Shown piece after piece: positions 45,875 through 56,374 of a stretch of 64,000 nucleotides of DNA (position 1 is the first letter of the stretch; every line of letters starts with the position of its first letter). The position numbers and the translations under genes are program-made. Source of the stretch: Halomonas daqiaonensis (lineage in GTDB: Bacteria; Pseudomonadota; Gammaproteobacteria; Pseudomonadales; Halomonadaceae); assembly GCF_900109725.1 (NCBI RefSeq), contig NZ_FOBC01000021.1:1-64000 (forward strand). The letters are read 5' to 3'. The notes under the pieces are model-generated. The model saw only the letters and a list, made by a program, of their open reading frames with translations. It was not told where the DNA came from and searched no databases.

Positions 45875-46336
45875 ATGCCTCGCCTGCTGATCGTCGCTCA
45901 TGCTCCCTCGACCAATACCCTCAGGCTCCGTGAGGCCGCCGAATGCGGCGCCCGCCACCCCGACGTCGAGGGGGTCGAGGTCACCGTCAAGGCACCGCTA
46001 GAAGCAGGCCCCGAGGATCTGCTGTTCTGCGATGCCATCCTGCTGGGCACCACCGAGAACCTGGGCTATATGAGCGGGGCATTGAAGGACTTCTTCGACC
46101 GCAGCTACTATCCAGTGCTGGAGGAAAAGCAGGGCCTGCCCTGCGCGCTCTATATCCGTGCCGGCCGCGACGGCACCGGCACCCAACGGGCAGTGGAGGG
46201 GATCGTCACCGGGTTGCGCTGGAAGTGGGTTCAGGCGCCGCTGATCCTGCGTGGAAAGTGGCAGGACGCCTTTGCCGACCAGGTGGAGGAGCTGGGCATG
46301 ACAATGGCGGCAGGGCTTGAGGCCGGCGTGATCTAA
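45875..46336 (+). CDS. flavodoxin-fold family protein
   Basis: 153 aa. FMN phosphate loop APSTNTLRL (about 10-18), LLGTTENLGYMSGALKDFFDRSYY for the isoalloxazine contact, and a strand-helix pattern typical of short flavodoxin or NAD(P)H:quinone-reductase-like proteins. Role as electron carrier or reductase is inferred. CGGGAG precedes the ATG. Confidence 0.8.
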   Translation: MPRLLIVAHAPSTNTLRLREAAECGARHPDVEGVEVTVKAPLEAGPEDLLFCDAILLGTTENLGYMSGALKDFFDRSYYPVLEEKQGLPCALYIRAGRDGTGTQRAVEGIVTGLRWKWVQAPLILRGKWQDAFADQVEELGMTMAAGLEAGVI

Positions 46337-46401
46337 CTATATGCGATTATATTCTTTTGATAGGCCCTTCCGACTCTCGAGCATCGGCTATACCTCAAGG
46401 G

Positions 46402-46431
46402 AGACCGAACATGCGCAGGCATGTTCGGACT
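46402..46431. repeat. 30-bp near-perfect palindrome upstream of TAXI gene
   Basis: CCGAACATGC (46405-46414) and GCATGTTCGG (46419-46428) pair perfectly around GCAG; the outer AGA/ACT adds two more pairs with one mismatch. No T-run follows on either side, so it looks more like an operator or structured RNA than a terminator. Confidence 0.5.
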
Positions 46432-46602
46432 GTCTCGAATGGCGCACCAACTGATCGCGCGACAACAAGACAATGACAACAAGAACACAACAATACAGCC
46501 TGTCGGCCAGAGATGATGTGAAGTCTCTCCACCTATGACTTCCGCTCAGTCCCCTCCTGGTTCTGGAATGCCTCTGACTGACTCACTGACGCGAGGTAAA
46601 TT

Positions 46603-47613
46603 ATGAAACCAACCGCAAGGCTGCTGGCCATCGGCCTGACCAGTCTGTTCCTCTGGAACCCACTTTCAGCCCAGGCCGACGACCCCCTGATCATCGCTAC
46701 TGCCAGCCCCTCCGGTGTCTATCATGTGGTCGGGCGCGCGCTATGTCGTGTCGTCGAGATGCCCTGCCGGGCCCAGCCCAGCGAGGGCTCCAGTGCCAAC
46801 CTGCGGGCCCTGCGGCGTGGCGAGATGAAGCTTGCCATGGTCCAGTCGGACCTGCATCAGTACGCCACCCAGGGCACCGAAGGATTCCGTAATGATGGCC
46901 CCCATGAAAGCCTGCGCTCGGTGTTCTCGCTGCACAGCGAACCCTTTACCTTGGTGGTCCGCCGCGACGCCGGAATCCAGAGCTTCGACGACCTGCAGCA
47001 ACGCTCGGTTAATATCGGCAACCCGGGCTCCGGACAGCGCGGCACCATGCTCAGGCTGATGGAAGCTCGAGGCTGGAGCCGCAGTGACTTCCGGCTGATT
47101 CATGACCTGCCGGCCGACCAGCAGTCCATGGAGCTCTGCCACGGCAACATCGACGCCATGGTCTACACCGTGGGGCACCCCAATGCCTCGGTGGCCAAGG
47201 CTATCCGGCTTTGCAATGCCGCCATCGTCGATGTGGAGGGCGAGTTCGTTGACCTGCTGGTCGGGGCCTATCCCTATTTCACACGAGCCTCGATTCCCGG
47301 CGGCCTCTACGGCCCGGACCAGCCGGCGGTGCGCACCTTCGGCGTCAGAGCCACCCTGGTCACCACGGCGGATACCGATCCGGACCTGGTCTACCGGCTG
47401 GTGTCAGGGGTCTTCGATGATTTCATGCGCTTCAAGGCGGCTCATCCCGCTCTGGGCATGTTGACCCCCCAGTCGATGATTCAGGAAGGGCTCAGCGCTC
47501 CCCTGCATGAAGGAGCCCTGCGCTATTATCGCGAACAGGGCTGGATCAAGGACAATCAGGCCATGGTCTTGGAAGACAAGGAAACACGTCGCCTCGCCGC
47601 CGTGACGAAATGA
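46603..47613 (+). CDS. TAXI family TRAP transporter solute-binding protein
   Basis: 336 aa. Signal peptide about 1-24 (ending LSAQAD), then the TAXI domain: LIIATASPSGVYHVVGRALCR, SEGSSANLRALRRGEMKLAMVQSDL, NIGNPGSGQRGTML, and the late FGVRATLVTTAD. A periplasmic binding protein for organic acids or amino acids. No TRAP membrane subunit gene is next to it, so it must share a distant permease or act alone. A terminator follows. Confidence 0.9.
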   Translation: MKPTARLLAIGLTSLFLWNPLSAQADDPLIIATASPSGVYHVVGRALCRVVEMPCRAQPSEGSSANLRALRRGEMKLAMVQSDLHQYATQGTEGFRNDGPHESLRSVFSLHSEPFTLVVRRDAGIQSFDDLQQRSVNIGNPGSGQRGTMLRLMEARGWSRSDFRLIHDLPADQQSMELCHGNIDAMVYTVGHPNASVAKAIRLCNAAIVDVEGEFVDLLVGAYPYFTRASIPGGLYGPDQPAVRTFGVRATLVTTADTDPDLVYRLVSGVFDDFMRFKAAHPALGMLTPQSMIQEGLSAPLHEGALRYYREQGWIKDNQAMVLEDKETRRLAAVTK

Positions 47614-47684
47614 CGCCACAGTCAATTAAAAAATAACCCACTTCGAAAGAGCCCAAATCAAAAGGTTCATCGCACTTTGCCGGG

Positions 47685-47721
47685 AAAAGCGGCGGCGCCC
47701 CAAAGGACGCCGCCGCTTTTT
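47685..47721. terminator. bidirectional terminator between TAXI gene and fadA
   Basis: A 13-bp perfect stem AAAAGCGGCGGCG (47685-47697) / CGCCGCCGCTTTT (47708-47720) with a 10-nt loop, A-run and T-run symmetric; serves both convergent genes. Confidence 0.9.
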
Positions 47722-47740
47722 GCACAGGTGACTAGAAGCG

Positions 47741-48970
<1,230 letters not shown>

Positions 48971-51148
48971 TCAATCCTGGGCCTTGCTGGCATAGAATGT
49001 CTCGCCGGAGCTGGCCATCTGGCGCAGCCTCTCGGTGGGCGCGTAGAGCGGGCCGAGTTCCTCGGCCAGGCGCTCGGCCTGCTCGACGAAGGCGTCGACA
49101 CCCATGGCATCGATGTAGCGCAGCGCGCCCCCGCGGAACGGCGGGAAGCCGATACCGTAGATCAGCGCCATGTCAGCCTCGGCAACACTGCCGACGATAC
49201 CGTCCTCCAGGCAGCGTACGGCCTCCAGGCACAGCGGCACCATCATGCGGGCGATGATCTCCTCATCGGAGAACGCCGTCTCCTCCTTGACCACCTGTTT
49301 GACCAGCGCATAGGCATCGTCGTCGCTGACCTTCTTCGGTTTGCCCTTCCTGTCCTCTTCATAGGCGTAGAAGCCCTTGTCGCTCTTCTGGCCCAGGCGG
49401 TCGTTGTCGAACATCAGCTGGACGGCACTCTTGCCCTCCTGCGCCAGGCGTTCGGGAAAACCTTCCGCCATCACCTCACCGGCATGCACGGCGATGTCGA
49501 TCCCCACCACGTCGAGCAGGTAGGCAGGCCCCATGGGCCAGCCGAACTTTTCCATCACCTTGTCGATACGCTGGAAGTCGGCGCCCTTCTCCAGCAGAAA
49601 ATTGAAACCGCCGAAGTAGGGGAAGAGCATTCGGTTGACCAGAAAACCGGGGCAGTCGTTGACCACGATGGGCGTCTTGCCCATGGCGCGGGCGTAGGCC
49701 ACGGTGACCGCCACGGCGGGGTCAGAGGTCTTTTCCCCGCGGATCACCTCGACCAGCGGCATGCGATGCACCGGATTGAAGAAGTGCATGCCGCAGAAGT
49801 TCTCGGGTCGCTTGAGGTTCTCGGCCAGGCGAGTAATCGAGATGGTAGAGGTATTGGTGGTGAGGATGACCTCCTCGCCGACCGCCTCTTCCACTTCGGC
49901 CAGCACCTTGCCCTTGACATTGGGGTTCTCGACCACCGCCTCGACCACCAGGTCAACGTTGCCAAAATCGCCGTAGGAGAGCGTCGGACGGATGTTGCTG
50001 AGCCTCTCGGCCATCTGCTCGGTGGAGAACTTGCCCCGCTCCACCTGCTTGGCGAACAGCTTGCGTGATTCCTTGAGGCCCAGTTCGATGGCATCCTCCT
50101 TGATGTCCTTCATCAGGATCGGTGTGCCCTTGGAGGCGCTCTGGTAGGCGATACCACCGCCCATGATGCCGGCCCCCAGCACCGCCGCCTGCTTGACAGG
50201 CCGCGCCTGCTTCTCGTATTGACCAGCCTTCTTCTTGACCACCTGATCGTTCATGAACAGGCCGACCAGATTGAAGGCGACATCGCTCAGTGCGAGCTTG
50301 GCAAAGGCCTTGGACTCGATGGCCTGGGCACGGGCACGCGACTCACCGGCGCCCTTCTGGATGACCTTGATCGCCTCGATGGGTGCCGGATAATGCGGCC
50401 CCGCCTTGCCGGCCACGTAGCCCTTGGCAGTCTCGAAGGCCATCATCTGTTCGATAGGGCCGAGGCCCAGCGGGCCATTCTTCTCGGCGCGGCGGCCCTG
50501 ATAGTCGAGCTCGCCTACCTGGGCACGAGCCAGGATGTCGCGCGCCGCATCCTCCAGCTGCTCGCCCGGAACCACAGCGTCCACTGCTCCCATGCTGAGA
50601 GCAGCGTCGGCGCGGTTCTCGGTACCACCGGCGATCCACTCGATGGCATTGTCGGCACCGATAAGGCGCGGCAGCCGCACGCAGCCACCCCAGCCCGGCA
50701 GGAGACCCAGCTTGGTCTCGGGCAGGCCGATCTTCGCGGACTCGGCCATGACGCGAAAGTCCGTGGCCAGGGAGATCTCGCAGCCACCGCCCAAGGCCAG
50801 GCCATTGATGGCGGTGACGGTGGGGAATGGCAGGTCTTCGATGGCGTTGAAGATACCGTGCACCCGCTCAAGCATGGCCTCGATCTGCTCCGCCCCTTGC
50901 TCGAACATGCCATGGAATTCAGTGATGTCGGCGCCGACGATGAACGCCTCCTTGGCGCTGCCGATCACCAGGCCCTCGAGGCCACTTTCGGCACGAATGG
51001 CCGCGACGGCCTCTCCCAACTCCGCGACCACGGCGCTGGAGAGTTTGTTGATGGACTCGCCCTTCAGATCGAAGGTGAGCGTGGCAATGGCATCGCTCCC
51101 GTCCTTGAGACCACGTGCCACCGTGATGGCATTGCCTTGATAGATCAT
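48971..51148 (-). CDS. fadB: fatty oxidation complex alpha subunit FadB
   Basis: 725 aa from the ATG at 51148 (GGAGG upstream); a longer ORF is an extension. An enoyl-CoA hydratase/isomerase domain (about 15-190, with [17 protein letters not shown] and [14 protein letters not shown]) is followed by a 3-hydroxyacyl-CoA dehydrogenase (about 310-715, NAD motif [19 protein letters not shown], and [16 protein letters not shown]). The multifunctional alpha subunit of beta-oxidation, paired with FadA. Confidence 0.97.
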   Translation of the reverse strand: MIYQGNAITVARGLKDGSDAIATLTFDLKGESINKLSSAVVAELGEAVAAIRAESGLEGLVIGSAKEAFIVGADITEFHGMFEQGAEQIEAMLERVHGIFNAIEDLPFPTVTAINGLALGGGCEISLATDFRVMAESAKIGLPETKLGLLPGWGGCVRLPRLIGADNAIEWIAGGTENRADAALSMGAVDAVVPGEQLEDAARDILARAQVGELDYQGRRAEKNGPLGLGPIEQMMAFETAKGYVAGKAGPHYPAPIEAIKVIQKGAGESRARAQAIESKAFAKLALSDVAFNLVGLFMNDQVVKKKAGQYEKQARPVKQAAVLGAGIMGGGIAYQSASKGTPILMKDIKEDAIELGLKESRKLFAKQVERGKFSTEQMAERLSNIRPTLSYGDFGNVDLVVEAVVENPNVKGKVLAEVEEAVGEEVILTTNTSTISITRLAENLKRPENFCGMHFFNPVHRMPLVEVIRGEKTSDPAVAVTVAYARAMGKTPIVVNDCPGFLVNRMLFPYFGGFNFLLEKGADFQRIDKVMEKFGWPMGPAYLLDVVGIDIAVHAGEVMAEGFPERLAQEGKSAVQLMFDNDRLGQKSDKGFYAYEEDRKGKPKKVSDDDAYALVKQVVKEETAFSDEEIIARMMVPLCLEAVRCLEDGIVGSVAEADMALIYGIGFPPFRGGALRYIDAMGVDAFVEQAERLAEELGPLYAPTERLRQMASSGETFYASKAQD

Positions 51149-51170
51149 CCAGGAACCTCCACGCAGAAAT

Positions 51171-51187
51171 TCATACGATCGTTTTAT
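51171..51187 (-). promoter_or_regulatory. candidate operator upstream of fadB
   Basis: A short palindrome ACGATCGT (51175-51182) in an AT-rich context (minus strand TAAAACGATCGTATGA), about 25-40 bp upstream of the fadB start. The position and form suit a TetR-type fatty-acid regulator such as PsrA, but the sequence does not match a consensus closely. Confidence 0.35.
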
Positions 51188-51292
51188 TTTTGACAGCTTG
51201 GTGTAGCCAAGACCGAACGTCAAGCCCTGCCCACAGCATGGCACGTCCAGAGCGACTCACCCCAACGGGGACAGCGCTGTTAGACTCGACGG

Positions 51293-52642
51293 ATGAAAAG
51301 AGAACCGCCGACGGATGCACCCCAGCCCTCTGCGACAACTGCCGCCGGCAGGCAGTCGCCACGCCTCAGCACCTGGCAGGCACGCATCGAACGGCTGGTG
51401 GAACGCGTGCGGCCCTGGAGTTGGCTGTGGCCACCGATGGCTCTGGCCGCCGGACTAGGAAGCTTCTTCCTGGTGGAGCGCCAGCAGTGGCTCGGGGCGA
51501 TGCTGGCCCTGGGCATGTTGCTGGCATGGATGCTGCTGCTCTCCGAGAGCCTGATTGACCGGACGCTGGCCCGTCGTGGCTACCCGACCCTGCCGCGAGG
51601 CGTGACCGCTTTCATCGCCCAGCTGATCCACCAGGAGACCCTGTTCTTCACCCTGCCCTTCATGCTCGCCACCACGGTATGGCAGAGCGGCCAGGCAATT
51701 TTCACCCTGCTGATCCTGGCCATGGCACTGCTGTCGATCCTCGACCCACTCTATTATCGGCTGGCCGACCGGCTTCGCTGGCTCTACTTCGCCTTCCATG
51801 CCCAGTGCGTCTTCCTGGTGGTACTTGTCGCCCTGCCGACCCTTCTGCACCTGACCACCCGCCAGAGCCTTTTGCTGGCCATCGGTGCTATGGTGTTGTT
51901 CAGCCTGCCGAGCCTGATGCACCTGCTGCGGCCGATGACCGCCTCACGCTGGCTGGCGATACTGGTGCTGTTGCCGCTGCTGGCAGGCGCGGCCTGGGCA
52001 GGTCGCATCTGGGTGCCACCGGCCAGCCTGTGGATCTCGGGTAGTGCCCTTTCTCCCGGCTTCGATACCCAGGCCAGAAGCCCTATCGGCAGCATGCTCT
52101 TGACCCCTGCCGCGCTGACCAGCGAAGGGCTCTATGCCTTCACGGCGGTCCATGCCCCCCGCGGCCTGCGCGAGGAGGTGGTGCACGTATGGCGACAGGA
52201 TGGTGAGGAGGTCGACCGCATCCCGCTGGAAATCCAGGGAGGGCGCGAAGCCGGCTACCGTGCCTGGAGCCACAAGGAGAACTTTCCCGAGAATCCCAGT
52301 GGCTCATGGCGAATCGACGTGATGACCGACGGCGGCCAGCGGATCGGGATGCTGCGCTTCACGGTGAGTGACGACGACCAGGCGGCCACCCTGGCCGACG
52401 GCATGATCGAGCGGCCCTCGGGCATTCCCGGCCTGGACATCCGACAGCTGCTGCCCCGACCCGAGCCGGCTGCCGAGGGTGCACCCTCAGAGGAGGGTCA
52501 GGAGGAGGCGAAATCCAAGGTGCCCGGGGAGCAGATGGCCACCGACCAAGAGACGGATACCGCCGAAGCGGACGAAGCGGATGAAACAGACCAGGCAGAG
52601 GGTAACCCGGGCGCGGGTGGACAGGGGCCGGAAGAGGGCTGA
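51293..52642 (+). CDS. DUF5924 family membrane protein with C-terminal DUF2914 domain
   Basis: 449 aa. N-terminal half with about seven membrane helices (45-245; for example LAAGLGSFFLVERQQW and WLAILVLLPLLAGAAWA). Then a periplasmic DUF2914-like domain (about 285-365: LYAFTAVHAPRGLREEVVHVWRQDG, GSWRIDVMTDGGQRIG), and an acidic, disordered tail of ~80 residues rich in E, D, A and T. Function unknown. Divergent from fadB. Confidence 0.82.
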   Translation: MKREPPTDAPQPSATTAAGRQSPRLSTWQARIERLVERVRPWSWLWPPMALAAGLGSFFLVERQQWLGAMLALGMLLAWMLLLSESLIDRTLARRGYPTLPRGVTAFIAQLIHQETLFFTLPFMLATTVWQSGQAIFTLLILAMALLSILDPLYYRLADRLRWLYFAFHAQCVFLVVLVALPTLLHLTTRQSLLLAIGAMVLFSLPSLMHLLRPMTASRWLAILVLLPLLAGAAWAGRIWVPPASLWISGSALSPGFDTQARSPIGSMLLTPAALTSEGLYAFTAVHAPRGLREEVVHVWRQDGEEVDRIPLEIQGGREAGYRAWSHKENFPENPSGSWRIDVMTDGGQRIGMLRFTVSDDDQAATLADGMIERPSGIPGLDIRQLLPRPEPAAEGAPSEEGQEEAKSKVPGEQMATDQETDTAEADEADETDQAEGNPGAGGQGPEEG

Positions 52643-52704
52643 AACGATAAGCCTGCTTGCATTCCACGTCGCCGGTTCGGACAATCCGACGAGGCTTCTC
52701 CCGG

Positions 52705-53160
52705 ATGCACAGCTCCATGCACCAGAACATCGGCTTCCAATTGTCTCGCGTGCCACGCCTGTGGCGTGCCGTCATCGACCAGCGCCTGGCGCCGCTGGGC
52801 CTGACCCAGACCCGCTGGATCACTCTCTATCACCTCTGGCGGCTCGGCGATGGCCAACCCCAGTGTGACCTGGCCCGGGCCATCGGCGTCGAAGCCCCCT
52901 CCCTGGTCCGCACTCTGGACCAGCTCTCCGAGCAGGGACTGATCGAGCGGCGCGGCTGCGAGCAGGACCGCCGCACCAAGCGGATCTACCTGACGCCCGA
53001 GGCGACGCCTCTACTGGAGCAGATCGATGCGGTGGTCAGCCAGGCGCGCAGCGAGATGCTGGCCGGCCTCGACAATCAGGAGGTCGCCCAACTGGCTAGC
53101 CTGCTGACGAGTATCGAGGAGAACGGCCTGGCGATCCAGGCCCGCGAAGACGTGGAGTGA
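52705..53160 (+). CDS. MarR family transcriptional regulator (SlyA-like)
   Basis: 151 aa from the ATG at 52705; an ATG at 52717 is also possible. Winged helix-turn-helix (about 40-100): QCDLARAIGVEAPSLVRTLDQLSEQGLIERR then the wing CEQDRRTKRIYLT. Typical of SlyA/MarR dimers that respond to small phenolics or envelope stress. Target not evident; neighbours are a DUF5924 membrane protein and a convergent unknown gene. Confidence 0.87.
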   Translation: MHSSMHQNIGFQLSRVPRLWRAVIDQRLAPLGLTQTRWITLYHLWRLGDGQPQCDLARAIGVEAPSLVRTLDQLSEQGLIERRGCEQDRRTKRIYLTPEATPLLEQIDAVVSQARSEMLAGLDNQEVAQLASLLTSIEENGLAIQAREDVE

Positions 53161-53166
53161 CCTTCC

Positions 53167-53697
53167 TCAGGCGCGCGGCCCCTCCAGGGGTACCTCCCTT
53201 TCCGGATGGTCGGGACGGCCAGCCAGGGCGTCACGCAGGGCCGCGAAGTCTTCCAGGTAGCTGGCGAAACGCTCGGCATCCTGTGACTCCCACCACCAGA
53301 GGCCAAGAGCCGCCCGGTTCGACTCCAGCACCTTGGCATCCAGGGGCAGACGCGTCAGCAGTGCCTCGAGCGGTGCTTCGGCCGCTGCCGGCAGTGGCCG
53401 CAGCGGTTCGAAGCGCCAGTACCAGCCATGTCGGAACGGCTTGAGCGCCGGTCCGGCTTCGACGTCTCGCACCAGCGTGAAATCAGGCCCTGGCTGCTGC
53501 GGCGGATAGGGCCAGCGGTAGTGGGGCATGACGCCCCTGGCGTCATGAAACGGTGGCTTGGCCAGCTTGACGGTGACGCCAGCCCGACTCATGGCCGTGC
53601 GCATCTGCGCTACCCGCTTCTGGCGCGGGCTCGGCTTGAGCCAGAGTACCGGTGAAATCACCAGCATCACCGCGATGAGAATGATCAACCAGGCCAT
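53167..53697 (-). CDS. single-span membrane-anchored protein of unknown function
   Basis: 176 aa. N-terminal helix (about 2-21, WLIILIAVMLVISPVLWL) then a soluble domain rich in P, W, and R (PHYRWPYPPQQPGPDF, HGWYWRFEPLRPLP, LGLWWWESQDAERFASYL). No recognised domain. CAGGGAG precedes the ATG. Convergent with the MarR gene, 6 bp apart. Confidence 0.7.
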   Translation of the reverse strand: MAWLIILIAVMLVISPVLWLKPSPRQKRVAQMRTAMSRAGVTVKLAKPPFHDARGVMPHYRWPYPPQQPGPDFTLVRDVEAGPALKPFRHGWYWRFEPLRPLPAAAEAPLEALLTRLPLDAKVLESNRAALGLWWWESQDAERFASYLEDFAALRDALAGRPDHPEREVPLEGPRA

Positions 53698-53803
53698 GCG
53701 TTTCTCCCTGTGAATCTTGATGCAAGTCGTTGTCTTGTCACGCCAGGCGTCCTAGAGTGGGGGCATACCCAAAAGCGCGGGTCGCTGTACGGAGAGTCAC
53801 ACC

Positions 53804-54259
53804 ATGAGCAATGAATATCGTCATGTCCTGGTCGCCGTCGACCTGACCAAGGACTCCTACAAGGTCCTGGAGCGGGCGATGCAGATCGCCAACCGCAACG
53901 AGGCAAAGCTGTCCATCATGCATACCCTGGAGCCGCTGGGCTTCGCCTATGGCGGCGACATCCCCATGGACCTCACCAGCATCCAGGACCAGCTCGACGA
54001 ACACGCCAAGGAGCGCCTGGCCGAGATCGCCGATACCCATGTGCCCCGCGAGAACCAGCACGTGGTGGTAGGCATGCCCGACACCGAGATTCACCGCTTC
54101 GCCGAGGAGCAAGACGTCGACCTGATCGTGGTCGGCTCCCACGGCCGCCATGGTTTCGCCCTGCTGCTCGGCTCCACCTCCACCGGAGTGCTGCACGGGG
54201 CCCGGTGCGACGTGCTGGCCGTGCGGGTCGGCGGCAAGGGCGAGAAGAGTGAGGAGTAA
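53804..54259 (+). CDS. universal stress protein
   Basis: 151 aa UspA-fold protein: start YRHVLVAVDLTKDSYKVLERA and the ATP-binding motif GSHGRHGFALLLGSTSTGVL (G-x2-G-x9-G-S/T). ATP binding is likely. The terminator at 54283 follows. Confidence 0.93.
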   Translation: MSNEYRHVLVAVDLTKDSYKVLERAMQIANRNEAKLSIMHTLEPLGFAYGGDIPMDLTSIQDQLDEHAKERLAEIADTHVPRENQHVVVGMPDTEIHRFAEEQDVDLIVVGSHGRHGFALLLGSTSTGVLHGARCDVLAVRVGGKGEKSEE

Positions 54260-54282
54260 CCAACCCTCGTCCGTTCCACCGC

Positions 54283-54313
54283 AAAGGCGCCCACGGGCGC
54301 CTTTGTTGTTTTC
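54283..54313 (+). terminator. terminator of universal stress protein gene
   Basis: Stem AAAGGCGCCC (54283-54292) / GGGCGCCTTT (54295-54304) with a very small loop, then GTTGTTTTC. Confidence 0.85.
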
Positions 54314-54342
54314 AGGCCCGAAGCAAGCGGATCATCGCTTGC

Positions 54343-56274
54343 TTACTCGCCCGCGGCCATCGCCTCAAGCTCCATCCACCGTTCCATGGCCGCTTCCAGC
54401 TCGGCCTGAGTGTCGTTCAGCGACTGCAATGTCGCCGAAACGGTATCGGCATCCTGCTGGTAGAAGGCAGGATCGCCCACCTGTGCCTCGTAAGCGGCTA
54501 TTTGTTCCTCGAGGCGCTCTATCTCGGCAGGCAGGCCGTCCAGCTCGCGCTGCAGCTTGTAGGAGAGCTTGACCGGCCGGTTCGCCGGGCTAGCACCGGA
54601 AGCTGCCTTGGCCGGTACCGGGGTGTCGCTGGCCGCCGGGGCCGTGGGTTCGGCGTGCTGGCGCGCCGCACCCTCCCAGGGTGCCGGGGGCAGCCGACCA
54701 CCCTGGCGCACCCAGTCGCTGTAGCCGCCCACGTACTCGCGCACCCGACCCTGGCCCTCGAAGGCCAGCAAGCTGGTCACCACGTTGTCCATGAAGGCTC
54801 GGTCGTGGGAGACCAGCAGCAGGGTGCCGTCGAAGTCGAGCAGCAGTTCCTCGAGCAATTCCAGGGTCTCGACGTCGAGGTCGTTGGTCGGCTCGTCGAG
54901 TACCAGGACGTTGGCCGGCTGGGTGAACAGCTTGGCCAGCAGCAGGCGGTTGGACTCGCCGCCGGATAGCGCCTTGACCGGCTGGCGCACCCGCTCGGGG
55001 GTGAACAGGAAGTCCTGCAGATAGCTCATCACGTGGCGGTCGCGGCCGCCCACGGCGATGCGATCGCTGCCCTGGGCCACGTTGTCGTAGACGCTCTTCT
55101 CCGGCTCCAGCCCGGCGCGCAGCTGGTCGAAATAGGCGACCTGCAGCTTGGTCCCGAACTGTACCTTGCCCTCGGTCGGCTCGAGCTCCCCGAGCAGTAT
55201 CTTGAGCAGCGTCGTCTTGCCAGCACCGTTGCGGCCGATGAAGCCGATGCGATCACCGCGCTGGATCTCCAGGGTCAGGTCGTCGATCACCACCTCCTCC
55301 CCGAAGCGCTGGGTGACGTGCTCGAGGCTCACCACCCGCTTGCCGCTGCGCGCGCCACTGTCGACGGAAATCGAGGCCTTGCCCTGGCGTTCGCGGCGTT
55401 CGCTACGCTCCCGACGCAGCTGCTCCAGTGCCCTGACCCGGCCCTCGTTGCGGGTGCGGCGTGCTTTGATGCCCTGGCGGATCCAGGCCTCTTCCTGGGC
55501 GAGTTTCTTGTCGAACTCGGCATGCTCCCGGGCCTCGACCTCCAGCTCGTGGGTCTTCTGCTCCTGATAGGCGGCGTAATCCCCGGGGTAGCGTCCCAGA
55601 CGCCCGCGGTCGAGCTCGAGGATCGCCGTGGCGAGCTTCGACAGAAAGGCACGGTCGTGGGTGATGAAGAGCACGGCGCCATTGAAGTCCAGCAGCTGCT
55701 CTTCCAGCCAGGCGATGGTGTCCAGGTCGAGGTGGTTGGTGGGCTCATCCAGCAACAGCAGGTCGGGCTCGGCGACCAGCGCCCGTGCCAGTGCCACGCG
55801 TCGACGCCAACCGCCGGAGAGCGCGGCCATCTCGGCATCGGCAGGCAGCCCCAGCCGAGTCAGTACCACGTCGATACGCTGATGGAAGGACCAGCCGTCG
55901 ATCGACTCGATCCGCGTCTGCAGCTCGGCCATGCGTCGCATGTCCGGCTCCTCGTCGTGGATCAGGTGATGATACTCGGAGAGCAGTTCACCGGCCTCGG
56001 GGAGGCCCTGGGCCACTACGTCGAAGATGGTCTGGCCGGTGGCATCCGGCAACTCCTGGGCGAGCACACCGATCTTGAGCCCCGGCGCGCGCCAGATGTT
56101 GCCGCCATCGGCCTGGATCTCGCCGGCCACCAGCTTCAGCAGGGTAGACTTGCCGGTCCCGTTGCGCCCCACCAGGGCGAGGCGCTCACCCTTCTCCAGC
56201 ACCAGGTCGGCGCCGTTGAGCAGTACCTGGTTTCCATAGGCCAGTTGCAGCTGTTCCAGACGTAGCAGGGTCAC
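54343..56274 (-). CDS. uup: ABC-F ATPase Uup
   Basis: 643 aa from a GTG at 56274 with AGAGGTGA upstream; longer ORFs lack a signal. Two ABC modules: Walker A VGRNGTGKS (about 34-42) and IGRNGAGKT, signatures LSGGWRRR and LSGGESNR, linker helices between, and a C-terminal coiled coil (about 560-640, LQRELDGLPAEIERLEEQIAAYEAQ) characteristic of Uup rather than EttA. ABC-F proteins act on ribosomes or on DNA branch structures; Uup affects transposon excision and ribosome quality. Confidence 0.93.
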   Translation of the reverse strand: MTLLRLEQLQLAYGNQVLLNGADLVLEKGERLALVGRNGTGKSTLLKLVAGEIQADGGNIWRAPGLKIGVLAQELPDATGQTIFDVVAQGLPEAGELLSEYHHLIHDEEPDMRRMAELQTRIESIDGWSFHQRIDVVLTRLGLPADAEMAALSGGWRRRVALARALVAEPDLLLLDEPTNHLDLDTIAWLEEQLLDFNGAVLFITHDRAFLSKLATAILELDRGRLGRYPGDYAAYQEQKTHELEVEAREHAEFDKKLAQEEAWIRQGIKARRTRNEGRVRALEQLRRERSERRERQGKASISVDSGARSGKRVVSLEHVTQRFGEEVVIDDLTLEIQRGDRIGFIGRNGAGKTTLLKILLGELEPTEGKVQFGTKLQVAYFDQLRAGLEPEKSVYDNVAQGSDRIAVGGRDRHVMSYLQDFLFTPERVRQPVKALSGGESNRLLLAKLFTQPANVLVLDEPTNDLDVETLELLEELLLDFDGTLLLVSHDRAFMDNVVTSLLAFEGQGRVREYVGGYSDWVRQGGRLPPAPWEGAARQHAEPTAPAASDTPVPAKAASGASPANRPVKLSYKLQRELDGLPAEIERLEEQIAAYEAQVGDPAFYQQDADTVSATLQSLNDTQAELEAAMERWMELEAMAAGE

Positions 56275-56374
56275 GCGCTCACCTCTTCTTTCATTGAGGT
56301 CGCTAGTGTAACGCATGGCCGGCCCGGCGTGGTGGCGGGTACAATGCGCGCCTGTTTCCTGAAGGAGTTCCGCC

